Positions 5,952 to 7,554 of a DNA stretch of 7,554 nt are shown here, piece by piece. A program made the position numbers and the translations under genes. Each line of letters opens with the position of its first letter. Position 1 is the first letter of the stretch. This DNA is from CAZGUX01 sp046160045. GTDB taxonomy: Bacteria; Acidobacteriota; Terriglobia; Bryobacterales; Bryobacteraceae. The stretch spans positions 1 to 7,554 of the forward strand of contig JBJXGR010000604.1 in assembly GCA_046160045.1 (NCBI GenBank), read 5' to 3'. The notes under the pieces were generated by a model. It saw only the letters and a list, made by a program, of their open reading frames with translations, searched no databases and was not told where the DNA came from.

Positions 5952-6554
5952 TCATACCGATTGTACCCGTTTCAACTCGCGCGATAACCATGCTTTGGCG
6001 AGATTCCAGTCGCGCCTGACGGTGCGCACAGAGATGTCGAGAGCCGCTACGATCTCGTCCTCTGTCAGCCCGCCAAAATAGCGCAACTCGACAACCTTGG
6101 CTTGGCGGGGCGCTACCTGAGACAACGCCGTCAGGGCATCGTCGACCGCTAGAATGGATCGGTCCGGTGCCGGCGGCAAGACGGCGGAATCATCCAGATT
6201 CACTTTGACCGGTGCTCCGCCGTGTCTGCGCGAACCGTGCGTGCGAGCGGCGTCCACCAGGATGCGCCGCATCATCTGGGCCGCGATAGCAAAGAACTGT
6301 GCGCGCGCCCGCCATTCGACGTTTGTCACGTCAACCAGGCGGAGGTAGACCTCGTGGACTAAGGAGGTGGCCTGTAGGGTATTGCCCCGAAACTCGTTCT
6401 TCATGTATCGGCGGGCCATGCGGCGCAATTCAGGATAGACGTGCTCCGCCAGTTGGCCCAAGGCGGCTTCGTCGCCGCTGCCCCAAGCTTTCAATAGACA
6501 GGTGATTTCCTCCGTGCGTGTGTCGATGCTTGGCCCGTGCTGCCCGTGCTCCAT
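5952..6554 (-). CDS. ECF-type RNA polymerase sigma factor
   Basis: The 200-residue protein directs RNA polymerase to a special promoter set. The region-2 domain spans about 15-110 (YPELRRMARRYM, GNTLQATSLVHEVYLRLV, FFAIAAQMMRRILVDAAR). The region-4 HTH lies at about 137-195 (LRYFGGLTEDEIVAALDISVRTVRRDW). This is the ECF-like subgroup (modelled as TIGR02999) that is abundant in Acidobacteria and Planctomycetes and usually sits next to Ser/Thr kinases rather than a classical anti-sigma factor. Its length is normal. It ends 19 bases before the kinase start on the same strand, which implies one operon in which the kinase may control sigma activity. No anti-sigma gene is visible. ATG 6554 is the only ATG before the conserved region; no strong Shine-Dalgarno sequence precedes it. 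Confidence 0.92.
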   Translation of the reverse strand: MEHGQHGPSIDTRTEEITCLLKAWGSGDEAALGQLAEHVYPELRRMARRYMKNEFRGNTLQATSLVHEVYLRLVDVTNVEWRARAQFFAIAAQMMRRILVDAARTHGSRRHGGAPVKVNLDDSAVLPPAPDRSILAVDDALTALSQVAPRQAKVVELRYFGGLTEDEIVAALDISVRTVRRDWNLAKAWLSRELKRVQSV

Positions 6555-6561
6555 GGGCTAC

Positions 6562-6572
6562 AAAAAATATAC
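6562..6572 (-). promoter_or_regulatory. AT-rich -10-like stretch upstream of the sigma-factor gene
   Basis: On the minus strand the run contains TATATT (6571-6566) in an otherwise GC-rich area, ending 11 bases before ATG 6554. I find no -35 hexamer at normal spacing, so a housekeeping promoter is not established; a start here would give a very short leader. Confidence 0.25.
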
Positions 6573-6603
6573 AAGAACCGTGGCCGCTTTGGGGCCTCCG
6601 TTG

Positions 6604-6635
6604 CCGCCTGTACCAGCGGGAAGGGGAACAGGCGG
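6604..6635. repeat. 8-bp inverted repeat in the divergent promoter region
   Basis: CCGCCTGT (6604-6611) and ACAGGCGG (6628-6635) form a perfect inverted repeat with a 16-base spacer. It lies between two divergent genes, so it could be an operator for a dimeric regulator or a hairpin in the leader of the plus-strand gene. No T-run follows it. Confidence 0.4.
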
Positions 6636-6672
6636 TCAGCATGATCTCCTCCCGGAACAAACCCTGTGAACT

Positions 6673-6679
6673 AAAGGAG
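6673..6679 (+). promoter_or_regulatory. Strong ribosome binding site fixing the start at 6687
   Basis: AAAGGAG lies 7 bases before ATG 6687, an ideal distance. It favours this start over the second in-frame ATG at 6720, which has no such signal. Confidence 0.8.
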
Positions 6680-6686
6680 ATTCGCT

Positions 6687-7554
6687 ATGAACGTTCACAA
6701 CCTGCTAAAAGGGCGGAACATGTCACCGCTGCATTGGAAAACAGCTCTCGCTACGGCTGTCTGCGCCGCCGCGTGCTCTCACCTCAGTTTGGCCCAAGTC
6801 GCGGCGCCTTCGATCCTGCAGATAGACTTGGCAAACCTCGTTTTGTATAACCAAGATACCTCCGACCCTCTCAAGTATGCGACTGATCCCAACGTTACTA
6901 CGGTAGGCCCCGTACGAAATTTCTACCGGAGCATATGGCTGGCCGACATTGTGGCCGTCAATGGCCTGCAGGTGAAGGGGAGTTTCTCCAACGCCGTGGT
7001 GGCGGTGGTTGCTTTGAGAACGGCCCCCACCCCCGGGTTTGCAATCGCTGACACCGTGCGTAATACAGTGGCGGTGATCACCTTCGAAATCCTGAAAAGC
7101 GACGGTACCCCGATCGGGACAATTGTGACTAACGGATTGGTCGGCGGGAATGCGCCACCAGGATCTCCTGCAACGATACACAATCTCGTGATTACCGGTG
7201 GTACGGGAGCATTTCTCGGCGCTCGGGGGCAGATAGGGGCGGTGCTCATGCAGCCGGGTGTGGCTTTCGGACGGACTACCTCCATGACGGAGGACCCCGC
7301 GAACCGCCGCAGCAATGGAGGCGGAACCTGGCGGTGGACAGCCCACTTGATCCCGATGTCGGCGCCGCAAATTTTGACCACTGCCGGTGGGCCGGCTGTA
7401 TTCCATTCGGATTTCTCACCCGTTACGGCGGGCAGGCCTGCCAGGTCCGGCGAGGTTTTGATCGTGCAGGCTACCGGCCTTGGCCCCACTGTTCCCGGTG
7501 TAGATCCTGGCCAGCCGTTTCCAACTGACGCAATTCTGCGGGTCAATTCCCCCC
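6687..7554 (+). CDS. Secreted protein with dirigent/AOC-barrel-like motif and Solibacter-type C-terminal domain (3' end outside window)
   Basis: The frame stays open for 289 codons to the window edge, so the gene is partial. Residues 1-36 form a signal peptide with basic N-region, hydrophobic core (ALATAVCAAAC) and likely cleavage after SLA at 36. Residues 125-185 resemble the allene-oxide-cyclase/dirigent barrel: a strand FEILKSDGTPIGTI followed by the hallmark NLVITGGTGAFLGARGQ (166-182). From about 225 a new domain starts (SAPQILTTAGG, SGEVLIVQATGLGP, PGQPFP), matching the Solibacter-specific C-terminal domain family (TIGR03437) found on many exported proteins of that lineage; this domain is cut by the window end. 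It probably acts outside the cytoplasmic membrane; ligand and reaction are unknown. It is divergent from the sigma-factor operon with 132 bases between starts, and may be one of its targets, which is inference. Confidence 0.85.
   Translation, partial: MNVHNLLKGRNMSPLHWKTALATAVCAAACSHLSLAQVAAPSILQIDLANLVLYNQDTSDPLKYATDPNVTTVGPVRNFYRSIWLADIVAVNGLQVKGSFSNAVVAVVALRTAPTPGFAIADTVRNTVAVITFEILKSDGTPIGTIVTNGLVGGNAPPGSPATIHNLVITGGTGAFLGARGQIGAVLMQPGVAFGRTTSMTEDPANRRSNGGGTWRWTAHLIPMSAPQILTTAGGPAVFHSDFSPVTAGRPARSGEVLIVQATGLGPTVPGVDPGQPFPTDAILRVNSP

Noticed and set aside
6723..7546. Two minus-strand open frames of 227 and 207 codons
   Set aside because: They are shadows of the plus-strand secreted protein, which has a signal peptide, a strong ribosome binding site and recognisable domains.

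Overview
This window looks like chromosomal DNA from an acidobacterium of the Solibacter/Bryobacter type. Two things point there. The right-hand gene carries what I recognise as the Solibacter-type C-terminal domain (the family modelled as TIGR03437). The centre holds an ECF-type sigma factor next to a very large Ser/Thr kinase fusion, an arrangement common in that phylum. The host genes are G+C-rich (about 65% in one line of the kinase that I counted by hand). No database search was possible, so all family calls rest on motif reading.

Layout. Positions 1-583 hold no gene I can support, only low-confidence remnants. From 6554 leftwards on the minus strand runs an operon: an ECF sigma factor (5952-6554), then 19 bases later a receptor-like kinase (start 5932). 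The kinase gene is split in two by a 2176-bp insertion element at 1921-4096. The element has matching inverted ends (first 16 bases identical) and an 8-bp target duplication, GATCGGTC. Removing the element and one copy of the duplication restores a single open frame of 1054 codons. It would encode: N-terminal segment, Ser/Thr kinase, one membrane helix, a PEGA-like stalk, a SUMF1 (formylglycine-enzyme-like) domain and an alpha/beta hydrolase. The kinase half (3935-5932) and the SUMF1/hydrolase half (584-1972) are now separate open frames.

The element appears to be a member of the IS1 family, based on an HTH plus DDE transposase with IS1-like motifs, GGTA-type ends and an 8-bp duplication. It is larger than a bare IS1 because it carries two further genes: a small basic protein (1987-2262) before the transposase (2341-3189), and a convergent two-helix membrane protein of unknown function (3186-3983) after it. 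The membrane-protein gene is clearly poorer in G+C (42-45% in sampled lines). A 13-bp motif, CATGCYAAAGCGG, occurs at the 5' end of all three genes, which suggests shared control inside the element.

Divergent from the sigma-factor gene, and behind a strong ribosome binding site at 6673-6679, a secreted protein starts at 6687 and runs off the right edge. It has a signal peptide, a dirigent/allene-oxide-cyclase-barrel-like motif and a Solibacter-type C-terminal domain. The 132-bp divergent region contains an 8-bp inverted repeat. A plausible reading is that sigma factor and kinase form a signalling unit whose output domains have been cut off by the insertion; whether the truncated kinase still works cannot be told from sequence.
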